Part shown: positions 63,620-64,000 of the stretch, in pieces | Layout of the letters: the number at the start of each line of letters is the position of its first letter | Position numbering within the stretch: position 1 is the stretch's first letter | NCBI GenBank assembly: GCA_015066785.1 | Contig: SVNT01000002.1 | Location: 124,001-188,000 of the forward strand | Reading direction: 5' to 3' | DNA length: 64,000 bases | Source of the DNA: Ruminococcus sp. | Lineage (GTDB): Bacteria > Bacillota > Clostridia > Oscillospirales > Ruminococcaceae | Notes under the pieces: generated by a model | What the model saw: the letters and a program-made list of their open reading frames with translations, nothing else | Told to the model about the DNA's origin: nothing | Database searches by the model: none | Translations under genes and position numbers: made by a program

Positions 63620-63838
63620 ATGTCTAAAGAAGACGTAATCGAAATTGAAGGAACCGTTCTCGAAGCACTCCCGAACGCAATGTTCCAGGTGGAGCTTTCG
63701 AACGGTCACAAGATACTTGCCCATGTTTCAGGCAAGCTCCGTATGAACTATATCCGTATAGTTCCCGGGGATAAGGTAACAGTTGAAATGTCACCTTATG
63801 ACTTGTCAAAGGGCAGGATTACTTGGAGAGCGAAGTAA
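63620..63838 (+). CDS. infA: Translation initiation factor IF-1
   Basis: 72 residues, single OB fold. [42 protein letters not shown] and [21 protein letters not shown] are canonical. It binds the ribosomal A site during initiation. GGGAGG site before the ATG. Confidence 0.98.
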   Translation: MSKEDVIEIEGTVLEALPNAMFQVELSNGHKILAHVSGKLRMNYIRIVPGDKVTVEMSPYDLSKGRITWRAK

Positions 63839-63990
63839 GCCAAGCTGATTATGGCGGACGAAAGTCATGCCGCGGCTGGTCAGTGCGGAAGAAAAACATT
63901 CTTCAATGTACCCACAAGCAAACCAAACGATAACATTCCCGTGATGACGGGACGGGGTTTTTCCCCGCATAAGATGAGGAGGTATTTTCA
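63839..63990 (+). promoter_or_regulatory. Intergenic leader between infA and rpmJ
   Basis: About 150 bases with a GGGACGGGG/CCCCG-type hairpin at about 63948-63967 and a TCCCG/CGGGA pair just before. AGGAGG then leads to rpmJ. No T-tract follows, so this is not a clear terminator. Confidence 0.4.
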
Positions 63991-64000
63991 ATGAAAGTAA
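63991..64000 (+). CDS. rpmJ: Start of ribosomal protein L36 (truncated by window edge)
   Basis: ATGAAAGTAA with a GAGGAGG site upstream, immediately after infA. L36 begins MKV in most bacteria and follows infA in this operon, so the assignment rests mainly on position. Only the first three codons are inside the window. Confidence 0.75.

Noticed and set aside
1..64000. tRNA or rRNA genes, T-box leaders before argS or proS
   Set aside because: No cloverleaf, rRNA or T-box specifier/AGGGTGGNACCGCG-like motif was recognised by eye. A tRNAscan-SE/Infernal run would be needed to exclude them fully.

Overview
The window looks like a chromosomal segment of a low-to-mid GC Gram-positive clostridium, most likely a Ruminococcus-like member of the Oscillospiraceae. 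This is inferred from the gene content: the rpmG-secE-nusG-rplK-rplA block, a complete S10-spc ribosomal operon continuing into secY-adk-map-infA-rpmJ, zinc-binding forms of L33 and S14, RNase J, GdpP, a FakA/Asp23 pair, an archaeal-type prolyl-tRNA synthetase, FabK in place of FabI, and strong TTGACA-17-TATAAT promoters. No rRNA, tRNA, CRISPR array, prophage, transposase or integrase gene was seen.

Layout. 1-1278: tail of an unidentified gene, then a long dispersed repeat (R1). 1279-5639: a G5/3D-domain cell-wall protein, a pair of PH-domain membrane proteins, and an AGCS amino-acid symporter whose 3' end runs into repeat R2. 6439-9792 (minus): zapA, a U32 peptidase, dut, a DUF4321 protein and a tiny membrane protein. 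R3 follows. 10575-21014 (minus): one long run rnj-gdpP-lipoprotein-rplI-dnaB-tilS-hpt-ftsH behind a perfect promoter. 21195-25603 (minus): sugar nucleotidyltransferase/phosphomutase-like fusion, fakA-like, Asp23. 25690-30941 (minus): ddl, DUF1934, argS and two poorly known genes. 31154-33590 (plus): rpmG-secE-nusG-rplK-rplA with structured leaders. R4 follows. 34326-38910 (minus): fabD-aroE-aroK and a long FtsA-like protein. 39127-47859 (plus): fabH-fabK-fabG-fabF-accB-fabZ-accC-(zinc-ribbon protein)-accD-accA-acpP, encoding acetyl-CoA carboxylase and the type II fatty-acid elongation enzymes. R5 follows. 48714-50874: a small membrane protein, proS and a hypothetical gene. 51323-64000: the S10-spc operon.

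The most unusual content is a family of five large intergenic repeats (R1-R5, about 460-700 bp each). Each has a constant core of roughly 330-400 bp bracketed by interchangeable arms. An arm holds a long 'arm' hairpin and a short 'tip' hairpin, and outside these lie a conserved terminator-like hairpin (AAAGGGTACTG / CAGTACCCTTT) and a further inverted-repeat module. The hairpin sequences differ between copies while staying self-complementary (compensatory change), so the structure itself appears to be maintained. In two pairs of loci (R1/R4 and R2/R5) an 82-83 bp outer arm is identical in sequence and orientation while the core is inverted. This suggests that the core flips or is exchanged between arms. 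No protein-coding frame survives across copies. I regard this as the candidate undescribed system here.

The other genes are mostly housekeeping. The fab/acc cluster supplies acyl chains, and fabD sits divergently from it. The rnj-gdpP-dnaB-ftsH run links RNA decay, c-di-AMP turnover, replication and membrane proteolysis. The ribosomal blocks carry leader structures suited to autogenous control.
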